From: Thiohalocapsa sp.
GTDB lineage: Bacteria > Pseudomonadota > Gammaproteobacteria > Chromatiales > Chromatiaceae
Direction: 5' to 3'
Length of the DNA stretch: 64,000 bases
NCBI GenBank assembly: GCA_021736785.1
Contig: JAIPFF010000002.1
Location: 124,001-188,000, forward strand
How positions within the stretch are numbered: position 1 is the first letter of the stretch; every line of letters starts with the position of its first letter. Shown here piece after piece: positions 45,559-53,612 of the stretch. The notes beneath the pieces are model-generated. The model was not told the origin of the DNA. It made no database searches and saw nothing but the letters and a program-made list of their open reading frames with translations. The translations under genes were made by a program, and so were the position numbers.

Positions 45559-46440
45559 ATGAGACAAGTACTGTTATTGGTCGCGGGTCTACTCGCCGCC
45601 ACTCAGGCAGCGGCCCTGGACGTGGTAGCGACAAGCCCGAGCATGGGCGCGCTGGTGCGCGCGGTAGCCGGCGACCGTGCCGATGTGACTGTGCTGGCCG
45701 GGCCGGAGCGCGACCTACACGCGATGCAGGTCAAGCCGAGCATGATCCGCGCCATGCGCGGCGCCGATCTGGTGGTCGCCATCGGCGCCGAGCTGGAGAT
45801 CGGCTGGCTGCCGGCGGTCAGCGCCAGCGCGGCCAACCCGCGCATCCTGCCGGGCCAGCCGGGGTATTTCGAGGCCGCCGCCCAGGTGCCGCTGCTCGAG
45901 GCCGGCGGCGCCGCGGACCGCGGCCGGGGAGACGTGCACCCCGTCGGCAACCCGCACGTCGACATGGACCCGGTACGCATGGCCACCGTCGCCGGGGCGC
46001 TGGCGGACCGGCTCGCGCTGCTCGACGCCGGCGGTGCGTCGGCCTATCGCGCCAATGCCGCGGCGTTCCGCGACGCCGTGGAGGCGAAACTTGAGGGCTG
46101 GCAGTCCCGGGTCGCGAGCGCCGCGGGCGTCGTGCTCTATCACCGCGACGCGATCTACCTGCTGGAGCGATTGGGCGTGCCGCTTCTCGGCACCATCGAG
46201 CCCATCCCCGGCGTGCCGCCGACCGGCAGTCAGCTCAAGACCCTTGCCGGCAAGCTCGCCGGCAAGCGCGGCGTCATCATCTACGCGCCCTATCAATCAC
46301 CCAAAGGCCCGAAGAAGCTCGCCGACGATCTCGGCTGGCCGGTGGAGCAGTTGCCGCTGTCGCCGCCGAGCGGTGCGGACGGCAACGGCTATCTGAGCCA
46401 TATCGACCGCTGGGTCGCTGCCGTCGCGACCGGCAGCTGA
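45559..46440 (+). CDS. Zinc/metal ABC transporter substrate-binding protein (cluster A-I)
   Basis: A 293-residue periplasmic binding protein with a signal peptide (LLLVAGLLAATQAAA). The family layout is intact: DLHAMQVKPSMIRAMRGADLVV, GNPHVDMDPVRMATVAGAL and YHRDAIYLLERLGVP, which supply three His ligands, and a helical linker. A lysine-rich stretch (SPKGPKKLADDLG) follows. It would deliver Zn2+ (or Mn2+) to the permease below. The ATPase gene starts 118 bp downstream. Distinct from the truncated homologue at 53613. Confidence 0.88.
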   Translation: MRQVLLLVAGLLAATQAAALDVVATSPSMGALVRAVAGDRADVTVLAGPERDLHAMQVKPSMIRAMRGADLVVAIGAELEIGWLPAVSASAANPRILPGQPGYFEAAAQVPLLEAGGAADRGRGDVHPVGNPHVDMDPVRMATVAGALADRLALLDAGGASAYRANAAAFRDAVEAKLEGWQSRVASAAGVVLYHRDAIYLLERLGVPLLGTIEPIPGVPPTGSQLKTLAGKLAGKRGVIIYAPYQSPKGPKKLADDLGWPVEQLPLSPPSGADGNGYLSHIDRWVAAVATGS

Positions 46441-46558
46441 TGCCGGAGCAACGGATAGGGCCGGAACAGCCCGTACCGGCTCCGCCGATGCGGGCCCCAT
46501 CGATGTGGGCCCCATTGCTATTGGAGCCATGGACGCGGGAACAGGTGCGGTGAGCCGT

Positions 46559-47122
46559 ATGCTGCTGGAGCTCGATTCCCTTCGCGCCGGCTACGACCGC
46601 CCCGTGGTCGGCCCGCTATCGATGCAGTTGCACGCCGGCGAGGTGGTCGGGCTTTGGGGCGCGAACGGCTCCGGCAAGTCGACCCTGCTCGCGGCCATCG
46701 GCAACGGCGCCCGCATCTTCTCCGGCGAGATTCGCCGGGCGCCCGGACTGCGCGTCGCCTACCAGGAGCAGCGCCCGGTTCGCCTCCCGGCCATGCCCTT
46801 CACCGGCCGCGATCTACTGCGGATCTCCGGGGCAAAGGGTTCTATCGCCGCGCTGCCGGCCACACTGCGCGATCTGCTCGACCGGCGCGTCGACCGCCTG
46901 AGCGGCGGGCAGTATCAGCTGCTCTGCGTCTGGGCCGCGCTCGGGCGCGGCGCGGAGCTCATCATGCTGGACGAGCCCACCAACAATCTGGATCCTGCAC
47001 ACGAGGCCCTGCTTGCCGAGATGCTGAGCCGGCGCTCGGAGGAGCGCGCGGTGCTGCTGGTCAGCCATGAGCGCTCGTTCCTCGACGGCGTCTGCAATCG
47101 CGTGCTGGAGTTGTCGACATGA
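46559..47122 (+). CDS. Metal ABC transporter ATP-binding protein
   Basis: A 187-residue ATPase with Walker A GANGSGKST near residue 35, signature LSGGQYQLL and Walker B LIMLDEPTNNLD. It is short for the family (about 250) because the usual C-terminal extension is missing; the catalytic core is complete. Start choice among 46505, 46529 and 46559 is unsettled; the domain begins at 46559. The permease starts 40 bp downstream. Confidence 0.85.
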   Translation: MLLELDSLRAGYDRPVVGPLSMQLHAGEVVGLWGANGSGKSTLLAAIGNGARIFSGEIRRAPGLRVAYQEQRPVRLPAMPFTGRDLLRISGAKGSIAALPATLRDLLDRRVDRLSGGQYQLLCVWAALGRGAELIMLDEPTNNLDPAHEALLAEMLSRRSEERAVLLVSHERSFLDGVCNRVLELST

Positions 47123-47162
47123 GTCGGGCCGGCCGGCATTCGAAACCCGAGGGACCGCGCTG

Positions 47163-48035
47163 ATGGACCCGGCAATGCTCATCGACCCGTTGTTCCGGGT
47201 GCCGTTCGCCACAGGGCTGCTGCTCGCCTGCGTCCTGCCCTTGATCGGTGCGCTGCTGATGCTCCGCGAGGAATGGCTCGCCGCGCTCGGGCTCGCGCAC
47301 TTGGCGGCGGCCGGTGCCCTGCTGTCCCTGGCGGCCGGCGCGCCGGCCGTGGCCGGCGGTCTGCTCGCCGCGCTGGGCGGCGGCGCCGTCAAAGGACTGG
47401 TCGGTGCCCGCGGCAATGCGGCCTATGCCTTCATGATCCTCGGCGGCTGGTCGGCGCTGCTGCTGATTGCCGCCAACACCGCAATCGGAGACTCGCTCGG
47501 CCACGCGCTGGTGGAAGGCCAACTCTATTTCGCCGGGCGCACCGATCTGGCTGCAGCGATCGCACTCGCGCTGGTCGCGGCGCCGGCACTCGCGTGGCTG
47601 ATGCCGCGGCTGCTGCGCGCGCGGCTATTTCCCCGCGACGAGGCAGCCAACGCGCTGCCTGCGCACCGCTGGCACCTGGGCTTCGACTTACTCGCAGCGA
47701 CCGCCATGGCCGTCGGCACCGCGACGCTGGGCCTGATGGGTGCGTTCGCCTTGGTATTCGTGCCGGCCTGGGCCGCCTTCCGGCTGGCCAGCGGCTGGCG
47801 GGCGACGCTGACACTGTCCGCCGCGGTCGGCGTCGTCGGCTTCGTGGCCGCGTTTCAGCTGGCGTTGGCGCTGGATCAGCCCTTCGGCCCGGTGCTCGTC
47901 GGCGTGCTGCTCGCTACCGCCGGCAGCGTTTTGCTGCCCGACTTGTTGCGCGCGAGGGCGAGGTCCGCCCGCGTCGATGCAGGCGCGCCAGGCTGGCCGA
48001 AACCGGGCGGCAGCCAGGTCCGGCCGCCACCGTAG
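47163..48035 (+). CDS. Metal ABC transporter permease
   Basis: A 290-residue membrane protein with about eight hydrophobic segments, of the ABC-3 family permeases. Family parts include LGLAHLAAAGALLSLAAGA and GLMGAFALVFVPAWAAFRLASGW. The C-terminal 30 residues are a hydrophilic tail. With the binding protein at 45559 and the ATPase at 46559 it completes a zinc importer. The frame is open upstream to 47067 but the domain starts at ATG 47163. Confidence 0.85.
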   Translation: MDPAMLIDPLFRVPFATGLLLACVLPLIGALLMLREEWLAALGLAHLAAAGALLSLAAGAPAVAGGLLAALGGGAVKGLVGARGNAAYAFMILGGWSALLLIAANTAIGDSLGHALVEGQLYFAGRTDLAAAIALALVAAPALAWLMPRLLRARLFPRDEAANALPAHRWHLGFDLLAATAMAVGTATLGLMGAFALVFVPAWAAFRLASGWRATLTLSAAVGVVGFVAAFQLALALDQPFGPVLVGVLLATAGSVLLPDLLRARARSARVDAGAPGWPKPGGSQVRPPP

Positions 48036-48066
48036 AGCCGCTGCGCTCAGCTTCGGCGGAGCGCAC

Positions 48067-48501
48067 TCAGTAGCTGATGACGGTCGTATCGTCGTCCGTC
48101 ATGAGCTTCATCGTGACGTCGGGGCCTCCCTTGACGACACCGTCGATCACGTCGTCCATGGTCATGCCGGCTTTGGCCATGCACATCGGGCAGATAATGA
48201 CTTGCGCGCCCTTGTCCATCGCCGCCTTCAGCATGTCCTGCAGACTCATGCCGGACGCCGCGTTCGTATCGGTCTGAAATGTCTTCGAAGCGATGTAGAC
48301 ACCGCGGACATTCAGAAAGATCGCCACACCGTAGCCGTTCTCCAAGGCCTTATTGGCCTGACCGAGCGCCATGCCGGCAGCCCAGGCCTCCTCGGTCGTG
48401 ACGTTGTAGAAGATCGTCTGCTTGTCGTCGTCGGCGAAAACGGCGGCAGACGCCGCCAACAGCATGACCGCAAAAAGAATCGAGCCGAGCGCTTTGTACA
48501 T
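48067..48501 (-). CDS. Exported DsrE-family protein
   Basis: A 144-residue protein with a signal peptide (ILFAVMLLAASAAVFA) and a DsrE/DsrF-like fold (IFYNVTTEEAWAAGMALGQANKALE; GYGVAIFLNVRGVYIA). CPMCMAKAGM provides conserved cysteines. DsrE-like proteins in sulfur metabolism carry sulfur atoms on such a cysteine; this one would do so outside the cytoplasm. AGGAG lies before the ATG. It is on the opposite strand to the zinc genes on both sides. Confidence 0.8.
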   Translation of the reverse strand: MYKALGSILFAVMLLAASAAVFADDDKQTIFYNVTTEEAWAAGMALGQANKALENGYGVAIFLNVRGVYIASKTFQTDTNAASGMSLQDMLKAAMDKGAQVIICPMCMAKAGMTMDDVIDGVVKGGPDVTMKLMTDDDTTVISY

Positions 48502-48903
48502 GCATTGCTCCTGTCATTCGGACTGGGGTTTAAGGAAAGACGAGGCGGCTTGCAGCCATCGACGGCAACGGATTACCGGCGGGAACCACTCCCCGCGCCA
48601 GACTTTGCACGGGCCCCGGAGGCGCCGTCAAGCGCCGCCCGCGAGCAGACTCGCGGGACCTTGATCGCGGGATACATAAGATACAAGATAACGTAACAAG
48701 TATGATCTGCTGCTTTCCCGATCATGCGTCGTCGCGTTGCCCCGCGGATCACCCCCTGCCGCGACCGACGAATATCGAAGCGGCGCCCCGAGACCGGATA
48801 CGCTATCTGCTGGCAGTGGACGCGTTTTGGGACGACGCTGTGGCAGCGCCGCTGTCCGGCCGATGAGCGCCCCGATCGACGGCGCCCGGCATCTGGAGAA
48901 ATT
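48502..48903. other. Divergent intergenic region, DsrE gene / Trm112-like gene
   Basis: 402 bp. CCCGCGAG/CTCGCGGG (48638-48657) is a perfect 8-bp hairpin. An A/T-rich segment follows (48671-48705). Within it GATAC-AAG-ATAAC (48680-48692) is a weak Zur-like site with one good arm. A longer frame through this region joins the Trm112-like gene but has no coding character. Confidence 0.4.
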
Positions 48904-49113
48904 ATGCTCAGCCCGCAACTCATCGAAATCCTGGCCTGCCCGATCTGCGGCGGCCCCCTGATCTACGATCCGGACAAGGCCGAGCTGTTCTCCGTCGGCG
49001 CCGGGGTCGCCTTTCCGATCCGCGACGACATCCCCATCCTGCTCGAAGAGGAGGCCAGGCCGATGGACGAGGCGGAGTTGGCGCGCCTGCGCGGCGGCCG
49101 CAAGCGCTCGTGA
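48904..49113 (+). CDS. Trm112/YcaR-family small protein
   Basis: A 69-residue protein matching the YcaR/Trm112 family (MLSPQLIEILACPICGGPL; VAFPIRDDIPILLEEEARPM). In eukaryotes and archaea Trm112 is a zinc protein that activates methyltransferases; the bacterial role is less clear. The usual first CxxC is present (CPIC) but the second half lacks a matching cysteine pair. GGAG precedes the ATG. The stop overlaps the next start. Confidence 0.88.
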   Translation: MLSPQLIEILACPICGGPLIYDPDKAELFSVGAGVAFPIRDDIPILLEEEARPMDEAELARLRGGRKRS

Positions 49114-49217
49114 AACCCGGCTTCTCGCTGATCGGGGCCGGTCTCGGCGTGCGGCTGGCCATCGCCGGCGCCGCGACGCTGCTGGTTTGGCTCGCGGTGG
49201 CCCTGACCCTCTATTAG
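49110..49217 (+). CDS. Coupled 35-residue membrane peptide
   Basis: A GTG overlaps the Trm112-like stop (GTGA) and opens 35 codons ending in TAG. The peptide starts VKPGFSLIGAGLG and has one long hydrophobic stretch (IAGAATLLVWLAVALTLY). The overlap suggests translational coupling and a real small membrane protein. No family is recognised. It is too short for routine gene calling. Confidence 0.5.
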   Translation: MKPGFSLIGAGLGVRLAIAGAATLLVWLAVALTLY

Positions 49218-49318
49218 AGCCGCGACTGAGAGCGCCGACCGAGACCTGCCCCGAGCAAGGCTTCCGCGGCGCGAGACGCCAGCCCCCCTTGACCGTCGCC
49301 AGCCAGACACCGAACGCC

Positions 49319-50494
49319 ATGACCGACCCACGCATCCCGATCACCCTGCTGACCGGCTTTCTCGGCAGCGGCAAGACCACCGTGCTGAGCCACTTGGTGC
49401 GCCAGCCCGGCCTCGCGCGTACGCTGGTCGTGATCAACGAGTTCGGCGAGGTCGGACTGGATCACCTGCTGGTCAGCCGCGTTCCGGACGACACCGTCGT
49501 CGAGATGAGCAGCGGCTGCCTCTGCTGCAGCATCCGCGGCGATCTGATCAGCACCCTGAAGGACGCCCACTGGCGGTTTGCGCGCGGCGGCGAGCGGCAG
49601 TTCGAGCGCGTCGTCATCGAGACCACCGGCCTGGCCGACCCGGCCCCGATCATCCAAACACTGACGACCGTCGAGGTACTGGCGCGCCGCTATCGGCTCG
49701 ACGGCGTCGTCACCACGGTGGACTTGCACTGCGGCGGGCAAACCCTGGACGCGCAATGGGAGGCCGTCAAGCAGGCCGCCGTCGCGGATTGCCTGCTGCT
49801 GACCAAGACGGACCTGGCTGACGCCACAGCGGCCGCGGCGCTGGAGCAGCGCCTGACGGCCATCAACCCGGCGGCCCGGCGCATTCGGGCTCGAAACGGC
49901 GTCGTGCCGCCGGACGCCCTGTTCGGGCTCGGGTTGCTCGACCGTACCGGAAAGACCCCGGACCCGGCCCGCTGGCTGAACCAAGCGGCCTATGCGCACG
50001 ACGCCGGCGAAGGCGTCGCGGCCGAGGTTGCCCGACATGGGCCTGGTGACGATGGACTTCACGGGCATGGGCACGGGCATCGGCATGAGCACGGTCACGC
50101 CGGTCACGCCGGTCACGCCGGAGAGGATGACCGCACGCTCGGGCACGAGCACGACACGAACCGGCACGACGACCGCATCCGTGCCTTCTGCCTCGTCATC
50201 GAGCAGCCCCTCGAACAGCGTATGGTCGACGCCTGGCTCGAACTACTGCTGTCCATGAAAGGCGCCGATCTGCTGCGCATCAAGGGCATCCTCAACCTGC
50301 GCGGCCGTGCGGCGCCGGTCGCCGTTCACGGCGTGCAGCACGTCCTTCACCCGCCGCAGGAATTGCCGGCATGGCCCGATGACGACCGGCGCTCGAAGAT
50401 CGTATTCATCACACGCGACATCTCGCGCGAGACCGTCCAGGAGTCTCTCGACGCGTTCATCGACGTCTGGCGTAAGCGGGATCCGGAGCCTTGA
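49319..50494 (+). CDS. COG0523 GTPase (zinc-chaperone type) with His-rich insert
   Basis: A 391-residue CobW/COG0523 GTPase. Walker A is GFLGSGKTT (residues about 12-20), the signature metal motif is GCLCC, and a TKTD base-recognition motif follows. After residue 240 a histidine-rich stretch (HGHGHGHRHEHGHAGHAGHAG) is inserted, then a C-terminal CobW domain (CLVIEQPLEQRMVDAWLELLL). COG0523 proteins in zinc regulons deliver zinc to client enzymes. The context supports this role here. ATG 49319 is the domain start; the frame is open from 49187. Confidence 0.92.
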   Translation: MTDPRIPITLLTGFLGSGKTTVLSHLVRQPGLARTLVVINEFGEVGLDHLLVSRVPDDTVVEMSSGCLCCSIRGDLISTLKDAHWRFARGGERQFERVVIETTGLADPAPIIQTLTTVEVLARRYRLDGVVTTVDLHCGGQTLDAQWEAVKQAAVADCLLLTKTDLADATAAAALEQRLTAINPAARRIRARNGVVPPDALFGLGLLDRTGKTPDPARWLNQAAYAHDAGEGVAAEVARHGPGDDGLHGHGHGHRHEHGHAGHAGHAGEDDRTLGHEHDTNRHDDRIRAFCLVIEQPLEQRMVDAWLELLLSMKGADLLRIKGILNLRGRAAPVAVHGVQHVLHPPQELPAWPDDDRRSKIVFITRDISRETVQESLDAFIDVWRKRDPEP

Positions 50495-50620
50495 GCCGCG
50501 GGCTCGGCAACGTAGCGGCGGTCTCGAGCCTGGACAGGCGTCTGGACATACGCCCTGACATTGACCCGGATAGGCGCCCTAACAGACGCCGGGCCCGCGG
50601 AGGACCCGGCGCGTCGATGC

Positions 50621-50980
50621 TCAGACCAGCGTGACCGGCCCGTGATCGTCGCAGTGATCGCCGTGCTGATGATGCAGACGCCCGTCGACGATGTAGTCGA
50701 CATGATCGCCGTGCGGAATCGCTTGGTGTCCGCAACCCGGCCCGTGCACATGGCCGCTCTCGCAGCAGGCGGTGACGCGCTGCTCGCAGCCATCGGGATT
50801 CGTCTCGCTAACCTCGAGCACGTGCTCGTCGTAGTGGACCTGCCCGTCCACCTCGTGCGGATGGTGCAGATGGCCGTCGTGCAGATAGTCAACGTGCTCG
50901 CCGTGACGGACGGCCTGGTGGCCGCAATCGGGGCCGTGGGTATGATCGTGATCGGGATGGGTCTTGCAGGTCTTTGACAT
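50621..50980 (-). CDS. Histidine-rich protein with two tandem metal-binding modules
   Basis: A 119-residue soluble protein with more than 25 histidines. Two modules of about 27 residues are near-identical: HGPDCGHQAVRHGEHVDYLH near residue 15 and HGPGCGHQAIPHGDHVDYIV near residue 78, each with one Cys. No signal peptide is visible. A cytoplasmic zinc-storage or zinc-buffer role is inferred from composition and its place next to the COG0523 gene. It is on the opposite strand. No exact family is known to me. Confidence 0.72.
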   Translation of the reverse strand: MSKTCKTHPDHDHTHGPDCGHQAVRHGEHVDYLHDGHLHHPHEVDGQVHYDEHVLEVSETNPDGCEQRVTACCESGHVHGPGCGHQAIPHGDHVDYIVDGRLHHQHGDHCDDHGPVTLV

Positions 50981-51298
50981 GCGCGCTGGTCCGTAGGCCG
51001 GGTTTGACGGAAGAACGTAGGCCCGCTAGCGCGAGTCCCGCGCCGACGCATGTGCGACGGTCGCGCGGTCGATCGCGGCATCGGGCATACAAGCCGTGGA
51101 TAAGCATAGGACAGCGCACTGTCGGTCGCGCTGTCGACCGTCAATCGAACGCCCGCGCTCATCGCGACCCTCGCCGGCCGCTGCACCGGGGCATGCGACC
51201 GGCGCCGGATCGCCCGCCCCGGGGCACAACGTCGCCGCAGGCAGCCGACGCCTGCTCCTCTGCGCGAGCGGTCTCGGCCCGGCGAACCGTCGTTCCGC
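50981..51298. other. Gene-free stretch before the His-rich gene
   Basis: 318 bp. No frame with coding character. It lies between the His-rich gene and a truncated spermidine-synthase-like remnant and may be decayed sequence of the latter. Confidence 0.35.
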
Positions 51299-51514
51299 CT
51301 AGTCCGGCTGCATCCCCTCGGTGCGCCGCTCCCGGAAACCAACGCCCGCCGCCATGACGAAAAAGAAGGCGACAAGCGTCGCGGCCCCGGCCTGGGCAGT
51401 GGCACCGAACAGCAGCGACGGCTCCCGCATCCACACCACTTGCAGGACCAGTCCGCTGAATCCGGAGAGGAAGAAAAGCCCGAAAACGGAAGGGATAATG
51501 AGTTGCAAGGCCAT
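51299..51514 (-). pseudogene. N-terminal remnant of a membrane-anchored spermidine synthase-like gene
   Basis: A 71-codon frame encodes a sequence with a first hydrophobic segment and the pattern FLSGFSGLVLQVVWMREPSLLFGATAQAGAATLVAFF. This is the conserved start of fused MFS-type/spermidine synthase proteins, which are normally 500 residues or more. The frame ends after FRERRTEGMQPD, and no continuation is found in any frame downstream. It is therefore a gene fragment, although expression of the short peptide is possible. Confidence 0.6.
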
Positions 51515-51543
51515 TCACGCTGCGCTGGACAAACCGCAATAAC

Positions 51544-51556
51544 GCAATAATATAAC
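51544..51556. promoter_or_regulatory. Weak Zur-like site upstream of the second zinc operon
   Basis: GCAAT-AAT-ATAAC has one good and one poor arm of the GTTAT-N3-ATAAC pattern. It lies between the spermidine synthase-like remnant and the znuC-like gene, about 140 bp from the stronger site at 51681. Confidence 0.25.
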
Positions 51557-51680
51557 GTACCGATATGCGATCGGTCTCGGCGACCTCTTCGGTGCTCGCG
51601 CGGAGCCCGAGTCGCGCGCCGGAGCGGAGAAGAAAAACGCCCCGGCTTCACTTGCCTCCCGCTACTGGCAGCGGCCAGAA

Positions 51681-51699
51681 GATGTGATGCTATAACATC
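51681..51699. promoter_or_regulatory. Zur-box-like palindrome upstream of znuC-znuB
   Basis: GATGTGAT-GCT-ATAACATC has 8-bp arms with one mismatch, matching the Zur pattern (ATGTTAT-N3-ATAACAT). It lies 144 bp before the ATPase start, and nothing else in the sequence explains it. Zur binding is inferred. Confidence 0.65.
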
Positions 51700-51842
51700 C
51701 ATAAGCTGTGCAGCAGCGCCCCGAAAGCCGATCAGGCGGCCGGCGGCGCGATCCGAAGACCGATCCGAGGAGCGGATTCGATACCGATGCCAATACCACG
51801 CACCGCGGCAACCGAAATGGCGCCCGAGCAGCGGCAGCACCG

Positions 51843-52577
51843 ATGATACGCTTCGAGAACCTTACCCTGGGCTACGAGCGCCACCCGGCGGTCCACCACC
51901 TGGACGCCGATGTGGAGCCCGGCGACTTGCTCGCCGTCGTCGGCCCGAACGGCGCCGGCAAGTCCACGCTGCTGAAGGGCATCATGGGCCTGCTGCGGCC
52001 GCTGGAGGGGCGCATTCTGCTCGACGGCCTGCCGCGCCGGCGGATCGCCTATCTGCCGCAGCAGGCCGAGATCGACCGCGGTTTTCCCATGCGGGTCGAG
52101 GAGCTGGTCGCGCTGGGACTGTGGCACCGCATCGGCGCGCTGCGCGGCCTCGGACGCGAGGAACGGCGCGCCATCGGCGACGCGCTGGCGGCGGTCGGAT
52201 TGACCGGGTTCGAGCGCAGGTCCATCGCGTCGCTGTCCGGCGGTCAGTTTCAGCGCGCCCTGTTCGCACGGGTGCTGCTGCAGGATGCACCGCTGATCCT
52301 GCTTGACGAGCCGCTGACCGCCATCGACCAACGCACGGCGGCGGACCTGCTGGCCCTGGTGCGCCGCTGGCACGGCGAGGCGCGCACGGTGATCGCGGTG
52401 CTGCATGATCTCGAGCTGGTGCGCGCGCACTTCCCGAGCACCCTGCTGCTGGCGCGGGAGCTGGTCGCCGTCGGCCCGACGGCGGAGGTCCTGCGCGCGG
52501 AGCATCTGTTCCGGGCCCGCCAGATGGCCGAACCGCCGGACGAGCATGCCGCGCTCTGCCGCCGGGGGGTCGCATGA
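51843..52577 (+). CDS. znuC: Zinc ABC transporter ATP-binding protein (ZnuC-like)
   Basis: A 244-residue ATPase with Walker A GPNGAGKST near residue 36, signature SLSGGQFQRALFARVL, Walker B LILLDEPLTAID and the switch His in VLHDLE. Length fits the zinc/manganese importers. The frame is open upstream to 51708 but the domain starts at ATG 51843, downstream of a Zur-box-like palindrome. Its stop overlaps the permease start (ATGA). Confidence 0.9.
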   Translation: MIRFENLTLGYERHPAVHHLDADVEPGDLLAVVGPNGAGKSTLLKGIMGLLRPLEGRILLDGLPRRRIAYLPQQAEIDRGFPMRVEELVALGLWHRIGALRGLGREERRAIGDALAAVGLTGFERRSIASLSGGQFQRALFARVLLQDAPLILLDEPLTAIDQRTAADLLALVRRWHGEARTVIAVLHDLELVRAHFPSTLLLARELVAVGPTAEVLRAEHLFRARQMAEPPDEHAALCRRGVA

Positions 52578-53446
52578 CGCCGCACGAGCTGATCATCGCG
52601 CCCTTCGTCGAATTCGAATTCATGCGCCGGGCTTTAACGGGCTGCCTGGCGCTGTCGCTCGGTGCAACGCCGGTGGGCGTGTTCCTGCTACTGCGGCGCA
52701 TGAGCCTGACCGGCGACGCCATGGCACACGCGATCCTGCCCGGGGCAGCGCTCGGCTACCTGCTGTTCGGCCTGTCGATCGGCGCGATGACCATCGGCGG
52801 GCTTGCCGCGGGGCTCGCCGTCGCGCTGCTGGCGGGCATCGTCGCCCGGGGCACGCTGCTCGGTGAAGACGCGAGCCTGGCGGCCTTCTATCTGATCTCG
52901 CTCGCGCTCGGGGTGCTGCTGATCTCGCTGCGCGGCAGCCAAGTGGACCTGATGCACGTGCTGTTCGGCACCGTGCTGGCCTTGAACGACGCTGCGATCC
53001 TGCTGATCGCCGCAATCGCCTCCGTCACGCTCTTTTCGCTGGCGCTGCTGTTTCGCCCGCTGGCCGCGGAATGTGTCGATCCGACCTTCCTGCGCACGGT
53101 CAGCCCGCTGAGCCCGGTGGCCCACTACGGCTTCCTGGTGCTCGTGGTGCTGAACCTGGTGGGTGGCTTCCAGGCCCTGGGTACGCTGCTCGCGGTCGGC
53201 ATCGTGATCCTGCCGGCCGCGGCCGCCCGATTCTGGGCGCGCGACATCACCGGGATATTGCTCGCGGCCGTGGTCATCGCGTTTGCCGGGTCCCTGTGCG
53301 GGCTGCTGTTTTCCTATCACCTGGGGGTCGCATCGGGGCCGGCCATCATCCTCGCCATCGGCGCCGGCTACGTGCTGTCGCTGCTCGCCGGCCCGCAGGG
53401 CGTGCTGACCCGGCGACTGCTGGCGCACCGGCACCTGGAGGCCTGA
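52574..53446 (+). CDS. znuB: Zinc ABC transporter permease (ZnuB-like)
   Basis: A 290-residue ABC-3 family permease with eight or nine hydrophobic segments. The family core is plain: LRRMSLTGDAMAHAILPGAALGYLLFG, then GSQVDLMHVLFGTVLALND, then GGFQALGTLLAVGIVILPAAAARFW, read in pieces. It forms the membrane channel for Zn2+ (or Mn2+) uptake together with the ATPase it overlaps by 4 bp. The associated binding-protein gene is truncated. Confidence 0.9.
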   Translation: MTPHELIIAPFVEFEFMRRALTGCLALSLGATPVGVFLLLRRMSLTGDAMAHAILPGAALGYLLFGLSIGAMTIGGLAAGLAVALLAGIVARGTLLGEDASLAAFYLISLALGVLLISLRGSQVDLMHVLFGTVLALNDAAILLIAAIASVTLFSLALLFRPLAAECVDPTFLRTVSPLSPVAHYGFLVLVVLNLVGGFQALGTLLAVGIVILPAAAARFWARDITGILLAAVVIAFAGSLCGLLFSYHLGVASGPAIILAIGAGYVLSLLAGPQGVLTRRLLAHRHLEA

Positions 53447-53612
53447 CATGCGTCGTTCCCGCAACCGGCCGGTCGCCTGCCCGCGAGCCCCCGCCCCGGC
53501 GATGATTTCCTTCCCGCTCCCGCATGCAGCGCGTTGCCGCCCGCACCTGCCCGCCCGCGGGTCGCGACGACGGTGCATGCCGCTCCCGAGTCCCGCTAGA
53601 CGAGGCACCGAT

